A DNA stretch of 64,000 bases from Geminicoccus sp. GTDB taxonomy: Bacteria; Pseudomonadota; Alphaproteobacteria; UBA7985. The stretch covers positions 39,185 through 103,184 of the forward strand of contig PAPT01000022.1 in assembly GCA_002708995.1 (NCBI GenBank), in the 5' to 3' direction. Below the pieces are notes generated by a model. That model was not told the DNA's origin and made no database searches. It was given only the letters and a program-made list of their open reading frames with translations. Of the stretch, positions 22,381 through 29,977 are shown one piece after another (positions within the stretch are counted from its first letter, which is position 1; every line of letters begins with the position of its first letter). Made by a program: the position numbers and the translations under genes.

Positions 22381-23535
22381 TCAGGCCGCCTTGGTGCGCG
22401 CGGTGAGCAGCGCCTTTTCGAGGGCGATGAGATCCGCCTCAGACGTGTCGCGGCCCAGCCCGATGCGCAGTGTCTGCTGGGCGAGGGCTGCACTGACGCC
22501 CATGGCTGTCAGCACGTGGCTGGGGGCGACGTCGTGGCTGGAGCAGGCGGAGCCGCTGGAAACGGCGATGCCGTGTGCCGCCATCGCAGCGAACAGCGCA
22601 TCGCGTGGGAGATCGGGGAAGCTCAGCGACAGGTTGCCGGGCAACCGCTGCTCTGGGCTGGCGGCTCCATTGAGGCTGTAACGCAGCCCACTCCGGTCGA
22701 GGCGCTGGAGCAGGCCTTCGCGCAGGCTGCGGTGGCGGGCGGTGGTGGCCACCCGGGCAGCCTCGGCGAGGGTGATGGCATGACCCAGACCGACGATCAG
22801 AGGCATGGGCAGGGTACCGGCGCGCAGCCCCCGCTCCTGGCCCCCACCGTGGACCAGCGGCGCGAGACGCACCCTTGGACGCCGGCGGACAAAGAGCGCA
22901 CCGACGCCCATGGGGCCGTAGAGCTTGTGCCCGGACAGTGACAGAAGGTCCACTTCCAGGGCCCGGACGTTGACTTCAATCTTGCCAACGGCCTGCGCTG
23001 CGTCGCTGTGCAGCCACGCGCCTGCAGCGTGGGCGAGGGCGGCTGCCTCTGCGATCGGCTGGATGGTGCCGACCTCGTTGTTGGCGGTCATCAGGCAGAC
23101 CAGCGCGGTTTGGGTGTCGAGTGCGGCTTCCAGCGCACCGAGGTCGGCGCGACCCGCCTCGTCAACCGGGAGACGCACCACCTCGAAGCCTTCTTCGGCC
23201 AGCGCATTGACCGCGCCGAGCACACAGGAATGCTCGGTCTCGAACACCAGCACACGGCGGCGGTCTTCGTGCGCGGCCCGGAAGCGCGCCGCGCCAAGCA
23301 CGGCGATGTTGTTTGCTTCGGTTGCACCGGAGGTGAAGACGATCTCTCGCGCCTCAGCGCCGATGGCTCGGGCAATCTCCTGCCGCGCCGCCTCAACGCG
23401 GTCAGCTGCTGCCAGACCCCGCTGGTGTTCGACAGAGGCCGGGTTACCGAATCTTTCTGTCCACAGCGGCTGCATGATTTTTGCAACCTCCGGTAATAGA
23501 GGTGTGGTTGCGTGATGGTCGAGATAGTGTTTCAT
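22381..23535 (-). CDS. Cysteine desulfurase (NifS/IscS family, class V aminotransferase)
   Basis: A PLP enzyme that takes sulfur from cysteine as a protein persulfide. It has 384 residues. The N-terminus YLDHHATTPLLPEV is typical. The PLP lysine is Lys204 in SLSGHKLYGPMG, and the persulfide cysteine is Cys331 in SSGSACSSHDVAPSH, on the longer loop of group I enzymes. Most group I enzymes serve iron-sulfur assembly, but here no isc or suf genes are beside it; it is followed after one base by moeA and then moaE. A role as sulfur donor for molybdopterin synthase or for cofactor sulfuration is inferred from this context. Confidence 0.88.
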   Translation of the reverse strand: MKHYLDHHATTPLLPEVAKIMQPLWTERFGNPASVEHQRGLAAADRVEAARQEIARAIGAEAREIVFTSGATEANNIAVLGAARFRAAHEDRRRVLVFETEHSCVLGAVNALAEEGFEVVRLPVDEAGRADLGALEAALDTQTALVCLMTANNEVGTIQPIAEAAALAHAAGAWLHSDAAQAVGKIEVNVRALEVDLLSLSGHKLYGPMGVGALFVRRRPRVRLAPLVHGGGQERGLRAGTLPMPLIVGLGHAITLAEAARVATTARHRSLREGLLQRLDRSGLRYSLNGAASPEQRLPGNLSLSFPDLPRDALFAAMAAHGIAVSSGSACSSHDVAPSHVLTAMGVSAALAQQTLRIGLGRDTSEADLIALEKALLTARTKAA

Positions 23536-23624
23536 TAAGGCAATTTGATTTCGTGAGGCCTAACAACCGACGTATTTTGTCGGGCAAGACTAGGCCGAGT
23601 TGAGAACCAAGGCCAGTGAGCAGA

Positions 23625-24785
23625 ATGAGGCGACCAGTGATACGTCGGGCAAGTGTAGTTGGAATGGCGCTTTTTGCCACCCTGCTGGCGGGCGAGTCGA
23701 TCGCGCAGTCATCGGTTGACGCCGCGATTGCCGTCTCGAATGGGCATCTGGCGGACAGCGCCTACGATGATGCGCGGCGGGAAGTGTTCCAGTCGCTGCG
23801 CGCCAATCCTTCGGCCGCGGATCGTGATCGACTGCTGGAGCAGCTCGATCGGATCAATGCTGCCCTGCCTTACTTCTTTGCGATTGGCTATCATCTGGAA
23901 TTCACCAGCGGCACGCGGCAGAGCATCTGGGACGACCGCCTAAACTGGCGTGATGTGCCGCACTATACCGACGACACGCTGAAGGCGCTGGCCTCTCAGC
24001 CTTCGCTGCGCAGTACCATCGACCTCGACTTTGGCTACGTATTCAATTTTTCCCCCGATGTCGACCTGACCGTGGGTGTCGATGGCTCGATCTACCACTA
24101 CGAAGAAACCACCTTCATGGAAGCATGGCTGTTCGAGCCCTACGTCGAGCTGGACGTGAACCTCGGCCCGATCCTCGCCAACTCACACCTTGGCTATGGC
24201 TTGTCGTCTAAGAGCCGGGAGAAGGTCGACTTCAACCCGAACTTCCCGCGGGTTTCCGGCGCCTACCATATGACGGCGGAACAGGATCTGGGCTTCAAGC
24301 TGGCGCGTGATCAGGTTGTGGGCACCGAGATCACGGTGCATCTGGGCGATGAGACCGAAAACGTGCAGGAGCCCGGGACGCGCTACGAGCACCTGACGCT
24401 TGAGACCTACTACGACGCGGGGTGGGGCGAGAGCCTCGAAACCCGACTGTTTGGTTACGCTCAGGCCGCAGCCACGGATCCATCCTATCCGGGCTTTCAG
24501 GCCTTTGGCGCCGGGGTCGAAATGGAAATGGGCCTGCCGCTGGGCTTTGATCTGGTCGGCGACCTGCAGTACCGGATGCAGAGCGGCTACGATCCGTTCC
24601 CCGAGCAGACCGACGATCTTGACGTTTCGAGCATCTCTGGCGCAGTCGAGCTGTCGAACAGTCACTACAGCCTGCGCGGGTTTACGCCCTACCTGAGTGC
24701 CGGATTTGAAGACGCCAGCGCCAGCTACGACGAGTATACCGAGAGCATCATTGACGTGGGCGCCGGATTGCGTTTCTTCTTTTAG
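23625..24785 (+). CDS. Outer-membrane beta-barrel protein with helical N-terminal part
   Basis: About 386 residues. A signal peptide (VVGMALFATLLAGESIAQ) precedes a short helical segment that looks like one TPR unit (GHLADSAYDDARREVFQSLRA), and then a long beta-rich region with regular amphipathic strands ends in DVGAGLRFFF. The terminal aromatic run marks an outer-membrane barrel. The TPR-plus-barrel plan recalls Slam/DUF560 surface-lipoprotein assembly proteins, but I cannot show homology. A GTG nine bases earlier is an alternative start. Its promoter region faces that of the cysteine desulfurase gene. Confidence 0.6.
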   Translation: MRRPVIRRASVVGMALFATLLAGESIAQSSVDAAIAVSNGHLADSAYDDARREVFQSLRANPSAADRDRLLEQLDRINAALPYFFAIGYHLEFTSGTRQSIWDDRLNWRDVPHYTDDTLKALASQPSLRSTIDLDFGYVFNFSPDVDLTVGVDGSIYHYEETTFMEAWLFEPYVELDVNLGPILANSHLGYGLSSKSREKVDFNPNFPRVSGAYHMTAEQDLGFKLARDQVVGTEITVHLGDETENVQEPGTRYEHLTLETYYDAGWGESLETRLFGYAQAAATDPSYPGFQAFGAGVEMEMGLPLGFDLVGDLQYRMQSGYDPFPEQTDDLDVSSISGAVELSNSHYSLRGFTPYLSAGFEDASASYDEYTESIIDVGAGLRFFF

Positions 24786-24822
24786 GCGCTAGAGTCCCCG
24801 GCGACGCCTCTGGAGACCCTCT

Positions 24823-25995
24823 GTGCTAATTCATTTTTTCGAAAAAATCCGCGCTTATGGCGTGCCAGTCACCATCCGTGAGCTGTTGGACCTGATCGGC
24901 GCGCTGGAGGTCGGCATTGTCCACGCCGATCTGGACGATTTCTATGCGCTGTCGCGGGCAACGCTGGTCAAGAATGAAGCCCACTTTGACCGCTTCGACC
25001 GGGCCTTCAAGGACTTCTGGGACGGGGTGACAAGCCTCGATGAAATCTTCGGTGAGATCCCCGAGGAGTGGCTGCGCAAGATTGCCGAAAAGACCCTCAC
25101 CGACGAGGAAAAGGCGCAGATCGAGGCGCTGGGCGGCTTCGACAAGGTGATGGAAGCCCTGCGTGAGCGTCTCGAAAATCAGGAAAAACGCCATCAGGGC
25201 GGGAACAAGAAAATTGGTACGGCCGGCACCAGCCCCTTTGGCGCCTACGGCTATAACCCCGAGGGCGTGCGCATCGGGCAGGCGGAGAACCGCAACAATT
25301 CCGCGATCAAGGTCTGGGACCGCCGCGAGTTCAAGGATCTGGATTCCGACCGGGAGGTCGGCACGCGCAACATCAAGGTCGCACTGCGCCGTCTGCGCCG
25401 TTTTGCCCGCGAAGGTGCGGCCGATGAGCTCGATATCGACGACACCATCACCAGCACCGCGCAGAATGCGGGCTTCCTCGACATCAAGCTGCGCCCCGAA
25501 CGCCGCAACGCGGTCAAGCTGCTGATGTTCTTCGATGTCGGGGGGTCGATGGATCCTTACATTGCGCAGGTCGAAGAGTTGTTCAGCGCCGCCTCCAGTG
25601 AATTCAAAAATCTGGAATACTTCTACTTCCACAACTGCCTCTACGAGAGTGTGTGGAAGGATAACCGCCGCCGCAATCAGGAGCGGATGTCGACCTATCA
25701 GCTGCTCAACACCTATCCGGCCGACTATGGCGTGATCTTTGTGGGCGATGCCACCATGTCGCCCTACGAGATCGCCTACTCCGGGGGTAGTGTCGAGCAC
25801 TGGAACGCAGAGCCCGGTGCGCTTTGGATGCAGCGGGTGCTGCGGACCTATCAGAGCGCGGTCTGGATCAACCCTCAGGCCGAAGACACGTGGCGCTGGC
25901 ACCAGTCGATCGAGATGGTGCACGAGCTGATGGAGGGACGCATGTTCCCGCTGACCCTCGGTGGACTGACCGACGCGATGCGCAGCCTCAGCTAA
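24823..25995 (+). CDS. CoxE-like VWA domain protein
   Basis: A 390-residue cytosolic protein with a GTG start; the sequence IHFFEKIRAYGVPVTIRELLDLI is the usual beginning of the CoxE-like family. The VWA domain begins near residue 235 (NAVKLLMFFDVGGSMDPYIAQ). Its metal site reads DVGGS instead of the textbook DxSxS, as is common in this family. YFYFHNCLYESVWKDN and VGDATMSPYEI follow. Such proteins usually pair with a MoxR AAA+ ATPase to remodel metalloenzymes (family knowledge), but no moxR lies in this window. Confidence 0.8.
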   Translation: MLIHFFEKIRAYGVPVTIRELLDLIGALEVGIVHADLDDFYALSRATLVKNEAHFDRFDRAFKDFWDGVTSLDEIFGEIPEEWLRKIAEKTLTDEEKAQIEALGGFDKVMEALRERLENQEKRHQGGNKKIGTAGTSPFGAYGYNPEGVRIGQAENRNNSAIKVWDRREFKDLDSDREVGTRNIKVALRRLRRFAREGAADELDIDDTITSTAQNAGFLDIKLRPERRNAVKLLMFFDVGGSMDPYIAQVEELFSAASSEFKNLEYFYFHNCLYESVWKDNRRRNQERMSTYQLLNTYPADYGVIFVGDATMSPYEIAYSGGSVEHWNAEPGALWMQRVLRTYQSAVWINPQAEDTWRWHQSIEMVHELMEGRMFPLTLGGLTDAMRSLS

Positions 25996-26016
25996 GGTGC
26001 CCGTTGCGGGGTGCGA

Positions 26017-26952
26017 TCACGATGCGCGTTTGCGGGTGACCAGTGAGATGCCACTGATGATGATGAGCAGGCCGACGACGTGATACCAGGCGAAGGCCTC
26101 GCCCAGCACCAGCCAGGCGATGCCGCCCGAGAAAATCGGCATGAGGTTGATGAACACGCCCGCTCGGTTCGACCCCAGCAGCCGGACACCCCGGTTCCAG
26201 AAGTACGCTGCCGCGAGGCCCGGCCCCAGCGTGATGTAAGTCACGGCCCCGATGACCCCGGGGGTCAGATCGGTCAGGCCGTTCTTAAGCACGTTCCAGA
26301 CGAAGAAGGGCGACAGGAAGACGAGGCTGGCCATGACCAGCATCCATAGAAAGCCCAGATCCGAAAGCCCATCGGGCCGAATGCGGATCAGGACCGTGAA
26401 AACCCCGTACATGACCACCGCGCCGAGCATCCACAGCACGGACTCAGTCAGGTCCAGCCCGAGCAGGTTTGCTGGGCTTCCAGCCGCAACGACGAGCAGG
26501 GCGCCGATAATACAGATGCCGGTCCCCAGTGCTTGCATAAGGCTGAGCCGGTCGCGGAACAGGATAAAGCCGGCCGTCACCACGACCGCAGGCATAGTGG
26601 TCTGCAGCACCGCGACGGTCGGGACCGGTCCGGCTACCAGCGAGAAATAGACAAAGCTGACGAAGAGGGCGTGACCAAGGACGCCGATGGCAGCGAGCTT
26701 GAGCCAGTGCTTGCGAAGCAGGGCGAAGTCGGTCCGGATGGTCTCCTTCCGCCCGGTAAACCAGGTGACAGAGAAGAAAACCGAGAGGATCAGGGTCGCG
26801 CTTAAGAAGCGGAAAAACGAGAGCTGGAAGGGGGGGATATCGAGTTCACCCCCGGCGATGCGCGCGGCTACAAAGTGCCCCGCCCAGAGCAGCACGGTCA
26901 TGATGCAGAGCAAGGCCCCGTTCGACCAAATCCATCGTCCCACCTGACCCAT
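26017..26952 (-). CDS. DMT superfamily permease (EamA-type)
   Basis: A 311-residue polytopic membrane protein with two EamA halves. The start MGQVGRWIWSNG puts the first helix (ALLCIMTVLLWAGHFVAAR) at the normal place. The second half contains AAAYFWNRGVRLLGSNRAGVFI, typical of EamA exporters that handle amino acids or metabolites. It converges with the VWA gene and is divergent from the DsbA-like gene. It is a different subfamily from the permease at 3.7 kb. The substrate is unknown. Confidence 0.78.
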   Translation of the reverse strand: MGQVGRWIWSNGALLCIMTVLLWAGHFVAARIAGGELDIPPFQLSFFRFLSATLILSVFFSVTWFTGRKETIRTDFALLRKHWLKLAAIGVLGHALFVSFVYFSLVAGPVPTVAVLQTTMPAVVVTAGFILFRDRLSLMQALGTGICIIGALLVVAAGSPANLLGLDLTESVLWMLGAVVMYGVFTVLIRIRPDGLSDLGFLWMLVMASLVFLSPFFVWNVLKNGLTDLTPGVIGAVTYITLGPGLAAAYFWNRGVRLLGSNRAGVFINLMPIFSGGIAWLVLGEAFAWYHVVGLLIIISGISLVTRKRAS

Positions 26953-27028
26953 CGATGTCCGGCCCCTTGCGTTTACAGTCGGTGAAAGCTGACATAGCTT
27001 GATGGCGAGCGAAAGAAAGCAAGCGCAC

Positions 27029-27697
27029 ATGACAGCCCCCTTTACCATCACTCTCGATCTGTTCGCTGACCCGATTTGCCCGTGGTGCTATATCGGCAAG
27101 CGCAACCTTGAGAAGGCGCTGGAGACCTATGAAGGGCCGGTGCTGGATTGGCGGATCAACTGGCGGACGTTCATGCTGAACCCCGGCATGCCGCCCGAGG
27201 GCATGCACCGGGGTGCCTACCTCGAAGCCAAGTTCGGCGGAGCCGAGCACGCCGGGGCTGTCTATAGCCGGATCCGGCAGGCTGGCCTCGCGGCCGGGAT
27301 CGAATTCCACTTTGAGAAGATCCTGCGCACGCCTTCGACACGATCAGCCCACCGGGCCGTTCGCTACGTGCAGGAGACTGGCGGGCACGGGCAGGCGGCT
27401 GACTTTGTTGAAAGGCTGTTCCGGGCCTACTTCTTCGACGGGCAGGATATCGGCCTGTTCGAGGTTCTCTCGACCGTGGGCGTAGAGGCGGGTGTCAGCG
27501 CGGAGGGGCTGTGGGCCATGTTTGATTCCGACGCCTATATCGATGAGATCAACGCCGAGGACGTCCATGCGCGCGAGATGGGCATGGGCGGGGTGCCCGG
27601 CTTCATCCTCAACCGCCAGTTCTTCCTCTCCGGCGCGCAGCCGGTCGCAGCCTTCCACAAGCTGTTCGACCTCATTCAAAACGGGGAGGCGGGCTAG
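27029..27697 (+). CDS. DsbA-family oxidoreductase (FrnE-like)
   Basis: A 222-residue thioredoxin-fold protein with no signal peptide, so cytosolic. The active site FADPICPWCYIGKRNLE carries CPWC at residues 16-19. The helical insert (RGAYLEAKFGG) and GVPGFILNRQFFLSGAQP, containing the cis-proline loop, are the FrnE/DSBA-like pattern. The chosen ATG at 27029 has GAAAG upstream; an ATG at 27002 is possible. It likely reduces or isomerises disulfides or handles thiol stress. A second protein of the same superfamily lies at 41.6 kb. Confidence 0.82.
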   Translation: MTAPFTITLDLFADPICPWCYIGKRNLEKALETYEGPVLDWRINWRTFMLNPGMPPEGMHRGAYLEAKFGGAEHAGAVYSRIRQAGLAAGIEFHFEKILRTPSTRSAHRAVRYVQETGGHGQAADFVERLFRAYFFDGQDIGLFEVLSTVGVEAGVSAEGLWAMFDSDAYIDEINAEDVHAREMGMGGVPGFILNRQFFLSGAQPVAAFHKLFDLIQNGEAG

Positions 27698-28259
27698 GGG
27701 GACTCGGTCACAACAACGACCGACTTTCCACCAGAGCCCCGCATTCTACGCTCTATCGTCCACATTATCCGCAGCATTGGGCCGTGGCTTGAATCCGTCG
27801 TTATTCTCATACTTGTGATGAAAATAGCGCTGCAGGGGTGGGCTGAGCGGCCTTTGGCTGGCATTGCCGCGGCTGTGCCCCCCCCCAAGGGCAGCGGCTT
27901 TTACTCCCTGTTGATGCAGGGGAAATCGGCCTCAATCGGCCCCCGTTGTGGATATGTGCGCCAGTGTACCGGCGGTTTGGAGGCTCTTTGGCGGGACAGG
28001 GACGGCAGGCGCGCGCCCAGCACCGTGCATGCCGGTGTAGGTAAGTAACTGACCACCCGCATAATTTTGCCCTATCTTCCCCCAATTCCGGGTGTTGGGT
28101 CGGTAAAGACGCAAAGTTGTGAAAAACAATTTTGTTGCGGCAATACGGACTTGCGGGTCACTGGTTCGCTTCGTACATCAAAGAAACAGGGCTTTTTGGC
28201 GATTTTGCAGGGTGCGACGACGCCACTCAAAGCGGCCCGAACCGGCTTGGAGAGCAATC
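27698..28259. other. 562-base gap without a convincing gene
   Basis: Short frames here do not look like proteins. It has a run of nine C (27888-27896), several GC-rich inverted segments between about 27820 and 28020, and an AT-richer stretch before the OmpA lipoprotein gene that should hold its promoter. I looked for RNase P, tmRNA, SRP RNA and 6S RNA landmarks and recognised none. An unknown small RNA is possible. Confidence 0.35.
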
Positions 28260-28895
28260 ATGATGAGAACGGCAGGAATCGCGCTGGCTTGCGCTGTAGC
28301 CCTGAGTGGGTGCGCGGCACTCGACACCAGCGAGCTGCAAGCGGCGGGCTTTGACGTAACCGCCTCGGCAGAGACCATCGCCAAAGAAGAAAAGTGTGCC
28401 TACCTGCATGAGTCTACCCCGGTGGTCGTGCGGGACAGCTCGGGTGACCCGGTGTTCGCCGGCTCGGCCAACTGCGAAGGCGCTCTGGCGGTGGCTGAGG
28501 AACGTTCAACCGTGACCTACACCGGTTCGTCCTACACCTCGCGCACGCCGGTTCAGGTGGCGAGCATCTCCGGTGACGTGGCCTTTGACGTGGACAGCGC
28601 GGTGATCAAGCCGTCTTTCTACACCACGCTCGACCAGATGGCGGACCAGATCAATCAGCGCGCATCGGACGCCCGTTACACCATCGTCGGCCACACCGAC
28701 TCCGATGCGAGCAACGAATACAACCAGGCCCTGTCCGAGCGGCGCGCCAGGGCGGTTGCCGGCTATCTGATTTCCAAGGGTGTGAACTCGGGCCAGCTGT
28801 CGGTTCTGGGTCTGGGCGAAACCCGCCCCATCGCCTCGAACAACACCGAGGCTGGCAAGGCGCAGAACCGCCGCGTGGAAATCTACCAGTCTTAG
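28260..28895 (+). CDS. OmpA-family lipoprotein (Pal-like peptidoglycan-binding domain)
   Basis: A 211-residue outer-membrane lipoprotein. GGAG lies eight bases before twin ATG codons. The signal peptide ends in the lipobox ALSGC at about residues 16-20, so Cys20 is the lipidation site. The C-terminal OmpA domain begins at DVAFDVDSAVIKPSF and includes YTIVGHTDSDASNEYNQALSERRA and GLGETRPIASN...RRVEIYQS, the peptidoglycan-binding signature. The middle segment is not recognised. Its stop codon overlaps that of the convergent selU gene. It is not beside tol genes, so it may not be the main Pal protein. Confidence 0.85.
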   Translation: MMRTAGIALACAVALSGCAALDTSELQAAGFDVTASAETIAKEEKCAYLHESTPVVVRDSSGDPVFAGSANCEGALAVAEERSTVTYTGSSYTSRTPVQVASISGDVAFDVDSAVIKPSFYTTLDQMADQINQRASDARYTIVGHTDSDASNEYNQALSERRARAVAGYLISKGVNSGQLSVLGLGETRPIASNNTEAGKAQNRRVEIYQS

Positions 28896-29977
28896 TCAGC
28901 CCGCGCGCCGTTTAGCGCGGCGCTCGTTGTCAAAGATAAGGGAAAGCGGTCCAGGGTATCCCGGGCCGCTTTTTCCATGCGTGCAGGACTGAGGTCGCTG
29001 AGCACCAGCGGCTCACCCTGATCCCAGCCATAGGCCGACGCCGAACCTGCGTAAGCCGGGTCGTAGTGCTCGACCAGCAAAGCGCGGACGAGGCCCTGCC
29101 AGTCGCGCGCGTCGAGCAGGCTCAGCCATCGTCCGATGACCTCGTGGCCGTGGCGGTAGGTCAGGCGCTCCAGCCGTTCCCGGATCGCGTCGGGCTGGTC
29201 GAACCAGTCCTGATAGTCGGCGATGGAATGCGCCACCCGGGCTTCGATCGGGGCGCTGAGGCGGATGCTGTCGGCGCCGCGCAGGGCGCGGTGCAGGTGC
29301 TGCGGAACGAACAATTGCCCGATCTTTGGCGACTCAGACTCGACCCATACCGGCCGCGCTGGATCGAAACCCCGGAGCGCGGCGGCGAGGCGGCTGTCGA
29401 AGCTTCGGGGCGAGGGCTGAAAGTCCCCGGGTCTGAGGCCGAACATCGAACCCTTGTGGTTGGCCAGACCTTCGAGGTCCAGCACCTGACCGCCTGCTGC
29501 GGCCAGTGCTTCGAGGAACCGGGTTTTGCCGGTCCCGGTCTGCCCGGCGACGATGCGAAACCGGAACCGCGCAGGATCGGTTTCAAGCTGTGTTATCACG
29601 TCCTGTCGGTAGCGCTTGTAACCGCCCTCCAGCGTGTGCGGCAAGAAGCCGATTTCGGCCAGCACGAGCGCCACAGACCCCGAACGCTGCCCCCCACGCC
29701 AGCAATAGATCAACGGCCGGAACCCGCCAGGTTTGTCCATGAAGTAGGTCTCGATGTGCCGGGCGAGATTGCGCGAGACCAGCGCCGCGCCGATCTTCCG
29801 CGCCTCGAAGGCCGAGTGCTGCTTATAGAGGGTGCCGACCTCGGCCCGCTCCTCGTTGCTCAGGGCTGGAAGCGACACGGCACCGGGGATATGATCGTCC
29901 TCGAACTCGGCTGGCGAGCGGACGTCGATGATGGCGTCGAAGGACTGCCGCCAGTCGCTGATGCGGGTTACACCCAT
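28892..29977 (-). CDS. selU: tRNA 2-selenouridine synthase
   Basis: Replaces sulfur in 2-thiouridine of tRNA wobble positions (Lys, Glu, Gln) with selenium from selenophosphate. It has 361 residues. The N-terminal rhodanese domain (AIIDVRSPAEFEDDHIPGAV) has its catalytic Cys92 in IYCWRGGQRSG. A P-loop GQTGTGKT is at residues 145-152, and the GLANHKGSMFG segment is conserved. Its start overlaps the end of the selD fusion by 10 bases, forming a dedicated operon. Also known as mnmH or ybbB. Confidence 0.93.
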   Translation of the reverse strand: MGVTRISDWRQSFDAIIDVRSPAEFEDDHIPGAVSLPALSNEERAEVGTLYKQHSAFEARKIGAALVSRNLARHIETYFMDKPGGFRPLIYCWRGGQRSGSVALVLAEIGFLPHTLEGGYKRYRQDVITQLETDPARFRFRIVAGQTGTGKTRFLEALAAAGGQVLDLEGLANHKGSMFGLRPGDFQPSPRSFDSRLAAALRGFDPARPVWVESESPKIGQLFVPQHLHRALRGADSIRLSAPIEARVAHSIADYQDWFDQPDAIRERLERLTYRHGHEVIGRWLSLLDARDWQGLVRALLVEHYDPAYAGSASAYGWDQGEPLVLSDLSPARMEKAARDTLDRFPLSLTTSAALNGARAD

